A program made the translations under genes and the position numbers. A stretch of DNA of 28,094 nt from Methanothrix sp. (GTDB lineage: Archaea > Halobacteriota > Methanosarcinia > Methanotrichales > Methanotrichaceae). The notes under the pieces were generated by a model. The model had not been told where the DNA came from, made no database searches, and worked only from the letters and a program-made list of their open reading frames with translations. The stretch is from NCBI GenBank assembly GCA_028688175.1, contig JAQTYS010000005.1, positions 1-28,094 of the forward strand, given 5' to 3'. Positions 6,980-14,726 of the stretch are shown in pieces; the first letter of the stretch is position 1; every line of letters starts with the position of its first letter.

Positions 6980-9016
6980 ATGAACAACAATTTCAGCGAA
7001 CGAGCCAACTTCATTTGGTCTGTTGCAGACCTGATCCGGGATGATTTCAAGCGCAGCAAATATCAAGATGTCATACTTCCCCTAACCGTCCTGCGGCGCA
7101 TAGATTGCGTCCTGGCGAGTACAAAGCCTGCAGTTTTAGAAAGAAACGCCAAGCTCAAAGGAAAACTGGACAATCTTTATCCACAACTTTGCGATGCTTC
7201 AGGATTTGCTTTCTATAACACTTCTCTCTATGATTTCGAGCGGCTCGTGGCTGATGCTCCCAACCTGGCCACCAACCTTCGGGCTTACATGAATGGTTTC
7301 AGCGACAACATGCGCGAAGTGCTGGAGAAATTCGACTTCAACAATACCATTGCCAAGCTGGATGAAGCGGGCCTACTTTTCAAGGTCGTGGAGATGTTCA
7401 AAGAGATTGACCTGCACCCAGACAAAGTTTCCAATATCGAGATGGGCTACATCTTCGAAGAGCTGATTCGCAGGTTCAACGAAGCCTTGAATGAGAATCC
7501 AGGAGAGCACTTCACGCCCCGCGAGGTCATTGGCTTGATGGTCAATCTCCTTCTCTCCCAGGATGCAGAGGCTCTGAGCCATAATCACATTGTGCGCACG
7601 GTCTACGATCCCTGTTGCGGTTCGGGTGGAATGCTGACCATATCCAAGGAGAGGATCTGCGAGATCAATCCTCTGGCAGAGGTTCATCTCTTCGGCCAGG
7701 AGGTGAACGCGGAGACTTTTGCCATGTGCAAATCAGATCTTTACATGAAGAGCGCTGATGGGCGAGATGCAGAGAACATCTCCTTCGGGAGCACTCTTTC
7801 GCATGACAGGCATGATGACAAGAGGTTTGATTACCTCCTGGCCAATCCGCCCTACGGCAAAGACTGGAACAAGGAGAAAGAGGCTGTGGAAGCGGAAGCT
7901 GAGCGCGGCTACGCGGGCCGATTCGGGGCAGGCACCCCCAGAATCAGCGATGGCCAGCTCCTCTTCTTGCAGCACATGCTTTCAAGGATGAAGCCCATTG
8001 ATCATGAAGGCAGTCGTGTGGCTATAGTCATGAACGGCTCTCCCCTTTTTACTGGTGATGCAGGATCTGGAGAGAGCGAGATTAGGCGCTGGATTCTGGA
8101 GAACGATTGGCTGGATGCCATCGTTGCCCTGCCGGAGCAGCTTTTCTACAATACCGGGATTGCCACCTATGTCTGGATTCTGACCAATCGCAAGCTTGCG
8201 GAGCGGAAGGGCAAAGTGCAGCTCATAGACGCCGCCAGCATGTGGGTTCCCATGAAGAAGAGCCTGGGCAATAAGCGCCGTGAGATCTCGCTGGAGCAGA
8301 TTAAAGAAGTCACCCGGATCTACAAGGAGCTGGAGGAATCCGAGCACTCTAAAATTTTTAGTTCGACCGACTTCGGCTACAGGAAGATAATAGTAGAGAG
8401 GCCCTTGCGGTTGAATTTCCATGTCAGTCCCGAGAGGATTGAGAGGCTCAAAGACGAGAAGGCCTTCCAGAGCCTGGCGGTGAGCAAGAAGAAGGATCTT
8501 CAGGCCAAAGCCCGCGAGGAAGAGGTGGGCAAGAGAGAGCAGGAAAAGATTCTTGGAATGCTGGCTGCCATGCCGGACACGCTCTTCAAGGATCGCCCCT
8601 CTTTCGAAATGGCTCTTTCTACTGCAATGAAGAGATCTGGATTGAAGCTGTCTGCGCCTTTGAAGAAGGCCATTTTATCAGCTCTGTCAGAAAGAGATGA
8701 AAGTGCCGGGATTTGCAGGGACAAGGACGGCCATCATGAGCCCGATTCGGAACTGCGGGATACTGAGAGCGTACCTCTGAATGAGGATATTGCAGACTAC
8801 TTCGAGAGAGAGGTCAAGCCCCATGTGCCGGATGCCTGGATAAATGCATCCATTCGGGATTATAAGGACGGAGAGGTGGGGCGCGTGGGCTATGAGATCA
8901 ACTTCAACCGCTACTTCTACAAGTACACACCACCTAGACCCCTGGAGGAGATCGGAGCGGAGATAAGGACGTTAGAGAAAGAGATTGCTGAGTTGCTGAG
9001 GGATGTGGCGGAGTGA
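6980..9016 (+). CDS. hsdM: Type I restriction-modification system, DNA methyltransferase subunit
   Basis: HsdM of about 678 residues, the N6-adenine methyltransferase subunit that joins HsdS for methylation and HsdR for cleavage. The N-terminal helical HsdM_N domain (IWSVADLIRDDFKRSKYQDVILPLTVLRRID) is followed by the SAM-binding motif DPCCGSGG (residues 210-217) and the catalytic NPPY (289-292). The C-terminal tail is long and coiled-coil-like (EEIGAEIRTLEKEIAELL). The frame opens at GTG 6947, but the ATG at 6980 has GAGGGAG a few bases upstream and matches the family N-terminus (NNNFSERANFIWSVAD). A TATA-like TTTATCG at 6940-6946 suits a short leader. The stop is in a GTGA overlap with the next small ORF. 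Confidence 0.95.
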   Translation: MNNNFSERANFIWSVADLIRDDFKRSKYQDVILPLTVLRRIDCVLASTKPAVLERNAKLKGKLDNLYPQLCDASGFAFYNTSLYDFERLVADAPNLATNLRAYMNGFSDNMREVLEKFDFNNTIAKLDEAGLLFKVVEMFKEIDLHPDKVSNIEMGYIFEELIRRFNEALNENPGEHFTPREVIGLMVNLLLSQDAEALSHNHIVRTVYDPCCGSGGMLTISKERICEINPLAEVHLFGQEVNAETFAMCKSDLYMKSADGRDAENISFGSTLSHDRHDDKRFDYLLANPPYGKDWNKEKEAVEAEAERGYAGRFGAGTPRISDGQLLFLQHMLSRMKPIDHEGSRVAIVMNGSPLFTGDAGSGESEIRRWILENDWLDAIVALPEQLFYNTGIATYVWILTNRKLAERKGKVQLIDAASMWVPMKKSLGNKRREISLEQIKEVTRIYKELEESEHSKIFSSTDFGYRKIIVERPLRLNFHVSPERIERLKDEKAFQSLAVSKKKDLQAKAREEEVGKREQEKILGMLAAMPDTLFKDRPSFEMALSTAMKRSGLKLSAPLKKAILSALSERDESAGICRDKDGHHEPDSELRDTESVPLNEDIADYFEREVKPHVPDAWINASIRDYKDGEVGRVGYEINFNRYFYKYTPPRPLEEIGAEIRTLEKEIAELLRDVAE

Positions 9017-9132
9017 ACTTGTCTCTTGATTTCGGTTTTGCTGCATCAAAGCTTAAGGTATTAAATGGGCTGCTATCCACCGACGGTGAAATCAGGTTGC
9101 TCCAAGCATCGAAATTGGGGGATCGACCTTGA
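9013..9132 (+). CDS. 39-aa small ORF coupled between hsdM and hsdS
   Basis: A GTG at 9013 overlaps the hsdM stop as GTGA, and the frame runs 39 codons to a TGA at 9130-9132. That TGA overlaps the TTG start of hsdS as TTGA. GAGGGATG at 8998-9005 is a good ribosome binding site for the GTG. The peptide starts MNLSLDFGFAASKLKVLNGL and ends QASKLGDRP; it has a hydrophobic-patterned middle, no transmembrane segment and no cysteines. It fills the whole hsdM-hsdS gap. Together with the ATGA joins further on, this makes a chain of four coupled junctions, which argues that it is translated. No known family recognised. It may be a structural accessory, or only a translational relay that sets the HsdM:HsdS ratio. 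Confidence 0.5.
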   Translation: MNLSLDFGFAASKLKVLNGLLSTDGEIRLLQASKLGDRP

Positions 9133-10544
9133 TAGAATCAATCCAAGGAACCAACGCAAACTTAAGGCCATATCCCATATACCTGGATGTGGATTTGCTT
9201 GATAAGATGCCTGAGAATTGGGAAATTAAAAAGTTAATCCATATTGCATCTTCAGAATTAAATTCTTTTGTCGATGGTCCATTTGGATCTGATCTTAAGA
9301 ATGAAGAATACCAAGATTCCGGAGTTCCACTAATTCAATTAAACAATATACGCGATGGAAGACACATATCCAATAATCTGAAGTTTATTTCGGAAAAGAA
9401 GGCAAAAGACTTAGAGCGGCATATAATTTTGCCAGGTCAAATTGCAATCGCAAAGATGGCCGATCCGGTAGCAAGAGCAGCTATAGTTAATAGCACATAC
9501 TCCAGATACGTTGTAGTGGCTGACTGCGTAAAATTCGCTCCAAATGATAAAAGTGGCTTTGCACCTTTCATTGTTTATTCAATAAATTCGCCATATATTC
9601 GGTATCAAGCTGAATTACTCTCGACAGGCACAACACGTCTACGAATTAATTTAGTACAAATAAAAAAACTCAGAATATTATTACCATCATTATCAGAACA
9701 GCACGCCATTGCCGCCTTCCTGAACCGCGAGACCGCGAAGATCGACGCCCTCATTGCCAAGAAGGAGCGGCTCATCGAGCTGTTGCAGGAGAAGCGCGCC
9801 GCCCTCATCAGCCATGCTGTGACCAAGGGCATCGATCCGAGCGTGCCCATGAAGGACTCTGGCGTGGAGTGGCTGGGAGAGATACCAGAACATTGGAAAA
9901 TTGGCATCAAATTGAGCCGAATAGCAAATGAAGAGAGAAATTCCTTCGTTAATGGACCATTTGGAAGTGATCTATTGACATCAGAGCTAAAAAATGAGGG
10001 CGTGCCGGTAATATATATAAGGGATATAAAATTAAATAATTATATCCGAGTCAGTGAATCATATGTTAGTAAAGATAAGGCAAATGAACTTGATAACTTC
10101 CGTGTTGACCCAAAAGACGTATTAGTGGCAAAGGTAGGAGATCCACCTGGAACAACTGCTGTTTATCCAGAGAATGAGCCCGTTGGAATTGTAACGCAAG
10201 ATGTGATAAGGATAAAAATCAACAGCAAATTAGCTTTGCCAATTTATATATCCCACTTATTTAATTCTAAATTCATGGGTAATCTCATTGACACAATTTC
10301 GATTGAATCCACAAGAACGCGGATATCCCTAGGTTCGTTCAAACAGCTAAGGATCATGCTCCCATCTGTTGAAGAGCAAAAAGATATTATTGCTTTTCTT
10401 GACTGTAAAACCAATAAAATCAATATGCTTATATTAAAAATTCAGAAGGCCATTGGAACACTTAAGGAGTATCGTACCGCTCTTATCTCCGCCGCCGTCA
10501 CCGGCAAGATAGACGTGCGGGATGAAGCTGGTGTTGTCGCATGA
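9129..10544 (+). CDS. hsdS: Type I restriction-modification system, specificity subunit
   Basis: HsdS of 471 residues, the DNA-recognition subunit. It has two half-repeats. Target-recognition domain 1 (about residues 28-185) and domain 2 (about 255-420) both open with NSFV(D/N)GPFGSDL (residues 45-56 and 271-282). The central conserved helix begins EQHAIAAFLNRETAKIDALI at residue 190 and is followed by DSGVEWLGEIPEHW (243 on). The distal conserved helix (EQKDIIAFL...EYRTALISAAVTGKIDV) closes the protein. The TTG start at 9129 is chosen because GGGGGATC lies just upstream and the stop of the 39-aa ORF overlaps it. The recognition domains are AT-rich and the conserved helices GC-rich, indicating separate histories. 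It overlaps the Mrr-like gene by ATGA. Confidence 0.94.
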   Translation: MIESIQGTNANLRPYPIYLDVDLLDKMPENWEIKKLIHIASSELNSFVDGPFGSDLKNEEYQDSGVPLIQLNNIRDGRHISNNLKFISEKKAKDLERHIILPGQIAIAKMADPVARAAIVNSTYSRYVVVADCVKFAPNDKSGFAPFIVYSINSPYIRYQAELLSTGTTRLRINLVQIKKLRILLPSLSEQHAIAAFLNRETAKIDALIAKKERLIELLQEKRAALISHAVTKGIDPSVPMKDSGVEWLGEIPEHWKIGIKLSRIANEERNSFVNGPFGSDLLTSELKNEGVPVIYIRDIKLNNYIRVSESYVSKDKANELDNFRVDPKDVLVAKVGDPPGTTAVYPENEPVGIVTQDVIRIKINSKLALPIYISHLFNSKFMGNLIDTISIESTRTRISLGSFKQLRIMLPSVEEQKDIIAFLDCKTNKINMLILKIQKAIGTLKEYRTALISAAVTGKIDVRDEAGVVA

Positions 10545-11587
10545 CTCTCTGGATGGTTCGTGGAGGAAAATGGGGCGAGCACGAGCGCGTGGCGCTGGAA
10601 CGCGGCTTGGCATGTATCGGTTTTGAGTATATGCCTGATCTCAGTCCCGCGTCCACAAGGGAGCTTATGTTTGATCTGGTGAGAAAGAGCAATCCCGAAA
10701 CCAGCGAGAATGGTGCCTATAACTTCACGGGACAGCTTTTTGCCTTTGCCCATCGCATGAAAACTGGTGATATGGTGGCCATGCCGCTTAAAAACCGATC
10801 TCAGGTGGCAATAGGCCGCGTTACTGGTCCGTACAGTTATCGGACGGACCTGGGTGAAATCCACCATGTACGCCCTGTGGAGTGGATAAGAACCGACATT
10901 CTTAGAACTGCCTTTTCCCAGGACCTCCTTTACTCCCTGGGGTCTGCCATGACCGTCTGCCGGATTAAACGCAACAACGCTGAGGCACGGTTCAAAGATA
11001 TCCTGGAAGGAAAGCCTGACAATGGCACCGTTTCCTATAATGCTGCTAAAGGAGATCATGGCAACGCAGAGACGGACAAGGAAACTGAACCATTAGCCGA
11101 TGTTGAACGGTTTGCCAGAGATCAAATCCTGGGTTATCTTGAGAAGCATTTCAAAGGGCACGACCTGGCCCGCCTGGTGGATGCGGTTTTATGTGCCGAA
11201 GGATATGTTACTCACTTTTCTGAGCCTGGCCCAGATGGCGGCGTGGATATCCTCGCAGGCCTAGGAACGCTTGGATTCGACGGCCCCAAGCTTTGCGTCC
11301 AGGTGAAATCTTCTAAATCTCCTGCAGATGTACGCATCTTGCGAGAGCTTCAGGGAACGATGACGACTTTCAAAGCCGATCAGGGTCTCCTGGTGAGCTG
11401 GGGTGGCTTCAACAATCCTGTAATGAAAGAAGCCAGGCAAAGCTTCTTCTCGGTCAGGCTTTGGGATGCCGATAATCTGGTTGAAGCAATACTCAGAAAC
11501 TATGAGCGGCTGCCAGAAGACTTAAAGAGCGAACTGCCTTTGAAACGAATATGGGCGCTTGTACCCGAGGAGAGCGATATGACATGA
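10541..11587 (+). CDS. Mrr-like restriction endonuclease with N-terminal reader-like domain
   Basis: A 348-residue protein resembling the predicted Mrr-cat superfamily endonucleases (COG4127). The C-terminal half carries a PD-(D/E)XK-type nuclease core: GPDGGVD with Asp236, then CVQVK with Gln254 and Lys256. This is the D...QxK arrangement of Mrr enzymes, which cut modified DNA. The N-terminal 130 or so residues (MTLWMVRGGKWGEHERVAL...GDMVAMPLKNRSQVAIGRVTGPY...HVRPVEW) look like an EVE/PUA-like modified-base reader; that is my inference from the pattern. The gene is inserted between hsdS and hsdR with 4-base ATGA overlaps at both ends, so it belongs to the same operon. It is not one of the three canonical type I subunits. 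Confidence 0.82.
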   Translation: MTLWMVRGGKWGEHERVALERGLACIGFEYMPDLSPASTRELMFDLVRKSNPETSENGAYNFTGQLFAFAHRMKTGDMVAMPLKNRSQVAIGRVTGPYSYRTDLGEIHHVRPVEWIRTDILRTAFSQDLLYSLGSAMTVCRIKRNNAEARFKDILEGKPDNGTVSYNAAKGDHGNAETDKETEPLADVERFARDQILGYLEKHFKGHDLARLVDAVLCAEGYVTHFSEPGPDGGVDILAGLGTLGFDGPKLCVQVKSSKSPADVRILRELQGTMTTFKADQGLLVSWGGFNNPVMKEARQSFFSVRLWDADNLVEAILRNYERLPEDLKSELPLKRIWALVPEESDMT

Positions 11588-14538
11588 TGCAAATCTCCGA
11601 GAAGAGTTTCGAAGAGTCTATCGAGTCCGGCCTTGCGGGTCATGGATACAGCAAGCGCCTTCCTGAGGAGTATGATCGCAATCTATGCTTAATTCCTGGG
11701 GACCTCTTCGACTTCCTCTATGCCACCCAGCCCAAAGAGTGGGAGAAGCTCAAGAAGATCTGCGGCCCCGATGCCAAGAGCCGCCTTCTCAAACGACTCT
11801 TCGATGAGATAGAGCGACGTGGAACCCTGGAAGTGCTTCGCAAAGGCATCAAGTCCGATGGCTGCCGGTTCCAACTGGCGTACTTTCATCCCGTATCCGG
11901 CTTGAACGCGGAGCTTCAAAGGCTTTACGAGGCCAATGTCTTCTCCTCGGTGCGTCAGCTCCACTACAGCCTGAAAACCGAGCAGAGCCTGGATCTTGGT
12001 CTATTCTTGAATGGTCTTCCCATCTTCACAGCCGAGCTAAAGAATCCGCTCACCGGGCAGACTGTGGAGGAAGCCATTAAGCAGTATCGTTTTAATAGGG
12101 ACCCAAAAGAGCCGCTCTTTGATTTCTGCCGCAGCCTGGCACACTTTGCCGTAGACCCTGACCTGGTCTACGTGGCTTCAAGTCTGACCGGGCCAAAAAC
12201 TCGCTTTCTGCCTTTCAATTTGGGAAGGGATGGCGGCGCGGGAAATCCGCCATCCTGGAAAGGCTACTCTACAGCTTACCTCTGGGAGCAGATCTGGTCT
12301 AAGGAGAGCGTCCTTAATCTACTGCAGCACTTCGTTCACATAGTCGAGGAGGAAGATGACAAAGGCCGCAAGACAGGCAAACGCAGCCGAATCTTTCCCA
12401 GATACCATCAGCTCGACAGTGTTCGCAGGTTGATCCAGGACGCGCGAGAGCGTGGCCCAGGCAGAAGCTACCTGATCCAGCACAGCGCAGGCTCTGGCAA
12501 ATCCAACTCGATCGCCTGGCTAGCGCACCAGCTTTCGGTTTTGCATAACGATGCCGACAAGAGAGTCTTCGACTCGATCATCATCATTACCGACCGCCGA
12601 ATCTTAGACCGCCAGCTACAGCAAACCGTCCGCCAGTTCCAGCAGGTGGATGGCGTTGTCGAGAACATCGACAAGACCTCCAGGCAACTGAAAGAGGCTC
12701 TGGAGTTGGGCAAGACAATAGTAGTAACAACCCTGCAGAAATTCCCTGTCATAGCCCAGCAGATGAATGCCCTGGCGGGCAAAAGCTTTGCAGTTATCAT
12801 AGACGAAGCTCATTCTTCCCAAAGTGGCGAGAGCACCAAGAGCCTCAAGAAAGTCCTGGCTGCGGGAAGCCTGGAAGAAGCCGAAAAACAAGATGCGAAA
12901 ACTGCCGAGGAAGACCTGGAAGATAGAATCAATGCAGAGGTCAGGAGCAGGGGACGCTTGGCCAACGTCAGCTATTTCGCTTTCACCGCTACGCCAAAAC
13001 CCAAGACTATGGAGCTATTCGGAAACCGCAGGGAGGACGGCAGCTACGCCCCGTTCAGCCTCTACTCAATGCGCCAGGCTATCGAGGAGAACTTCATTCT
13101 GGACGTGCTGGAGAACTACACGACCTGCCAAACCTACTGGAACCTCCTCAAGAAGATCGAAACCGACCCTCACTACAAGAAGGACAAAGCCACCTACCTT
13201 CTGCGGTCTTTCGTTGACCTCCACGAGCACACAGTCCATAAAAAAGTATCGATCATGATCGATCATTTTGCAGGCCACGTCATGCACTGCATAAATGGCA
13301 AAGCCAAGGCCATGATAGTCACCCGATCCAGACTTCATGCCGTACGCTACAAAAAAGAAGTAGACCGCTATATCAAAGAGAAAGGCTACAGTTTTAAGTC
13401 TCTCGTTGCTTTCTCCGGAACTGTAAGGGATGGAGGAATCGACTATACTGAGTCGAATATGAACGAAGGCATTTCGGAGAAACAAACCGCTGAAACCTTC
13501 AAGGGAAATGAATACCGGCTCTTGATTGTGGCCAACAAGTTCCAGACCGGCTTTGATCAGCCGCTTTTGCATACCATGTACGTGGACAAAAAGCTCGGGG
13601 GAGTCAATGCCGTCCAGACCCTATCCAGATTGAACCGGGTCCATCCAGGAAAAGAAGAAACAATGGTTCTGGACTTTGCCAATCAGGTGGAAGAGATTCA
13701 GGAGGCTTTCCAGCCTTACTATGATCGGACAATCCTGACCGAAGGCACGGACCCTAATCTGCTCCATGACTTAGAGAATAAATTAGAAGACTGGCGATTT
13801 TATGAGAAAGAGGATATCCAGCGATTTGCAGAGATCTATTTCATTCCTGTCGTCAATCAGGATAAGCTTTACTCTGTACTGCAATCGCCTTTGGACCGAT
13901 TCAAAGAAGCAACAAAAGAAGATCAATCTGAATTCAAAGGCACTCTCCGGGATTACATTCGCCTTTACGCCTTCCTTTCACAGATTCTCCCCTTCGCGGA
14001 CCCCGAGCTGGAGAAGCTCTACGTCTTTGCACGCTATCTACAGCGCCGCTTGCCCCCGTCAGACGAGCGCTTGCCAAAGGAAATCCAGGAACAAATTGAT
14101 ATGGAATCTTACCGCGTGCAAAGAACCAGCAGCGGAAAGATTGAGCTTGCCAGAGGCGTGGGTGGACTTGAGCCGATGCGAACCAAAAAATCATCTTTCA
14201 GCCAAGATGAGATTGAGGCATTATCGGCGATCATTGAGGAGCTGAATCAACGCTTTGGCACAGATTTTTCCGAGGAGGACAAAGTTTTTATCAAGCAGTT
14301 GGAGGAGAGGCTTGCTAAAGATCATTCACTGGTCAATAGCGTTAAAGTAAACACAAGCGAGAACGCACGTCTAACCTTTGATATCGTCGTAAATGAACTG
14401 CTACAGAAGATGATTGACTCCAACTTCAAGTTCTATGCACAAATTACAGACAAGCCGGATTTCTCCAAGATGTTCATGGATTGGCTTTTCGACCGCTACA
14501 TAAAATCTTTGCAAATGCAAGAGAAATCTCAGAAGTAA
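11584..14538 (+). CDS. hsdR: Type I restriction-modification system, restriction subunit
   Basis: HsdR of about 984 residues, the ATP-dependent translocase and endonuclease of the type I complex. The N-terminal nuclease domain has the AELKNP core (residues 150-155, Lys153 catalytic). The SF2 motor follows: Walker A HSAGSGKS (300-307, Lys306), DEAH box (407-410), FTATPK (467-472), then a second RecA domain with FQTGFDQPLLHTMYVDK and QTLSRLNR. The C-terminal helical region probably binds HsdM. All key residues are intact. The frame opens at 11551, but the ATG at 11584 has GAGGAGAG upstream and gives an ATGA overlap with the Mrr-like gene. The TAA at 14536 is followed in frame by an unexpected methylase-like tail (14539-14595). 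Confidence 0.95.
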   Translation: MMQISEKSFEESIESGLAGHGYSKRLPEEYDRNLCLIPGDLFDFLYATQPKEWEKLKKICGPDAKSRLLKRLFDEIERRGTLEVLRKGIKSDGCRFQLAYFHPVSGLNAELQRLYEANVFSSVRQLHYSLKTEQSLDLGLFLNGLPIFTAELKNPLTGQTVEEAIKQYRFNRDPKEPLFDFCRSLAHFAVDPDLVYVASSLTGPKTRFLPFNLGRDGGAGNPPSWKGYSTAYLWEQIWSKESVLNLLQHFVHIVEEEDDKGRKTGKRSRIFPRYHQLDSVRRLIQDARERGPGRSYLIQHSAGSGKSNSIAWLAHQLSVLHNDADKRVFDSIIIITDRRILDRQLQQTVRQFQQVDGVVENIDKTSRQLKEALELGKTIVVTTLQKFPVIAQQMNALAGKSFAVIIDEAHSSQSGESTKSLKKVLAAGSLEEAEKQDAKTAEEDLEDRINAEVRSRGRLANVSYFAFTATPKPKTMELFGNRREDGSYAPFSLYSMRQAIEENFILDVLENYTTCQTYWNLLKKIETDPHYKKDKATYLLRSFVDLHEHTVHKKVSIMIDHFAGHVMHCINGKAKAMIVTRSRLHAVRYKKEVDRYIKEKGYSFKSLVAFSGTVRDGGIDYTESNMNEGISEKQTAETFKGNEYRLLIVANKFQTGFDQPLLHTMYVDKKLGGVNAVQTLSRLNRVHPGKEETMVLDFANQVEEIQEAFQPYYDRTILTEGTDPNLLHDLENKLEDWRFYEKEDIQRFAEIYFIPVVNQDKLYSVLQSPLDRFKEATKEDQSEFKGTLRDYIRLYAFLSQILPFADPELEKLYVFARYLQRRLPPSDERLPKEIQEQIDMESYRVQRTSSGKIELARGVGGLEPMRTKKSSFSQDEIEALSAIIEELNQRFGTDFSEEDKVFIKQLEERLAKDHSLVNSVKVNTSENARLTFDIVVNELLQKMIDSNFKFYAQITDKPDFSKMFMDWLFDRYIKSLQMQEKSQK

Positions 14539-14595
14539 AGACTGACTGAAGAGGAGATCAGGATTGTGGAAGGACATATGAATTATGAACGATGA
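14539..14595 (+). pseudogene. Remnant of a DNA-methylase-like C-terminus directly after hsdR
   Basis: In the hsdR frame, right after its TAA, 18 codons read RLTEEEIRIVEGHMNYER before a TGA. The stretch LTEEEIRIVEG is, from memory, typical of the extreme C-termini of N6-adenine DNA methylases of Eco57I/type II-like architecture. It has no start codon or upstream coding part of its own, so it looks like debris from an earlier restriction-modification cassette. It could also be a read-through extension of HsdR or chance. Confidence 0.3.
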
Positions 14596-14701
14596 GTGGT
14601 TGGGAGCCATAAATATTAGCTTTCTTCGCGGACATGCAGCTGAGCTCAGGCAAAGCATAAGCCAGCTATCATTGAAGCCAGAAGAGGTTGAGAAAAGCTA
14701 G
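14585..14701 (+). CDS. Possible 38-aa small protein after hsdR
   Basis: An ATG at 14585 opens 38 codons to TAG at 14699-14701, with GGAAGGA (14568-14574) ten bases upstream. The product starts MNDEWLGAINISFLRGHAA and ends with an acidic/lysine helix (LKPEEVEKS). It fills most of the gap between hsdR and the next gene. No family recognised. It may be debris like the in-frame methylase tail beside it. Confidence 0.3.
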   Translation: MNDEWLGAINISFLRGHAAELRQSISQLSLKPEEVEKS

Positions 14702-14726
14702 TGGGAGTTCTGGCGGTGATTGATGA

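Noticed and set aside
10541..11587. Mrr-like gene as a second hsdR or a broken hsdR fragment
   Set aside because: It lacks helicase motifs and has its own complete nuclease core and N-terminal domain. The real hsdR is full length directly behind it.
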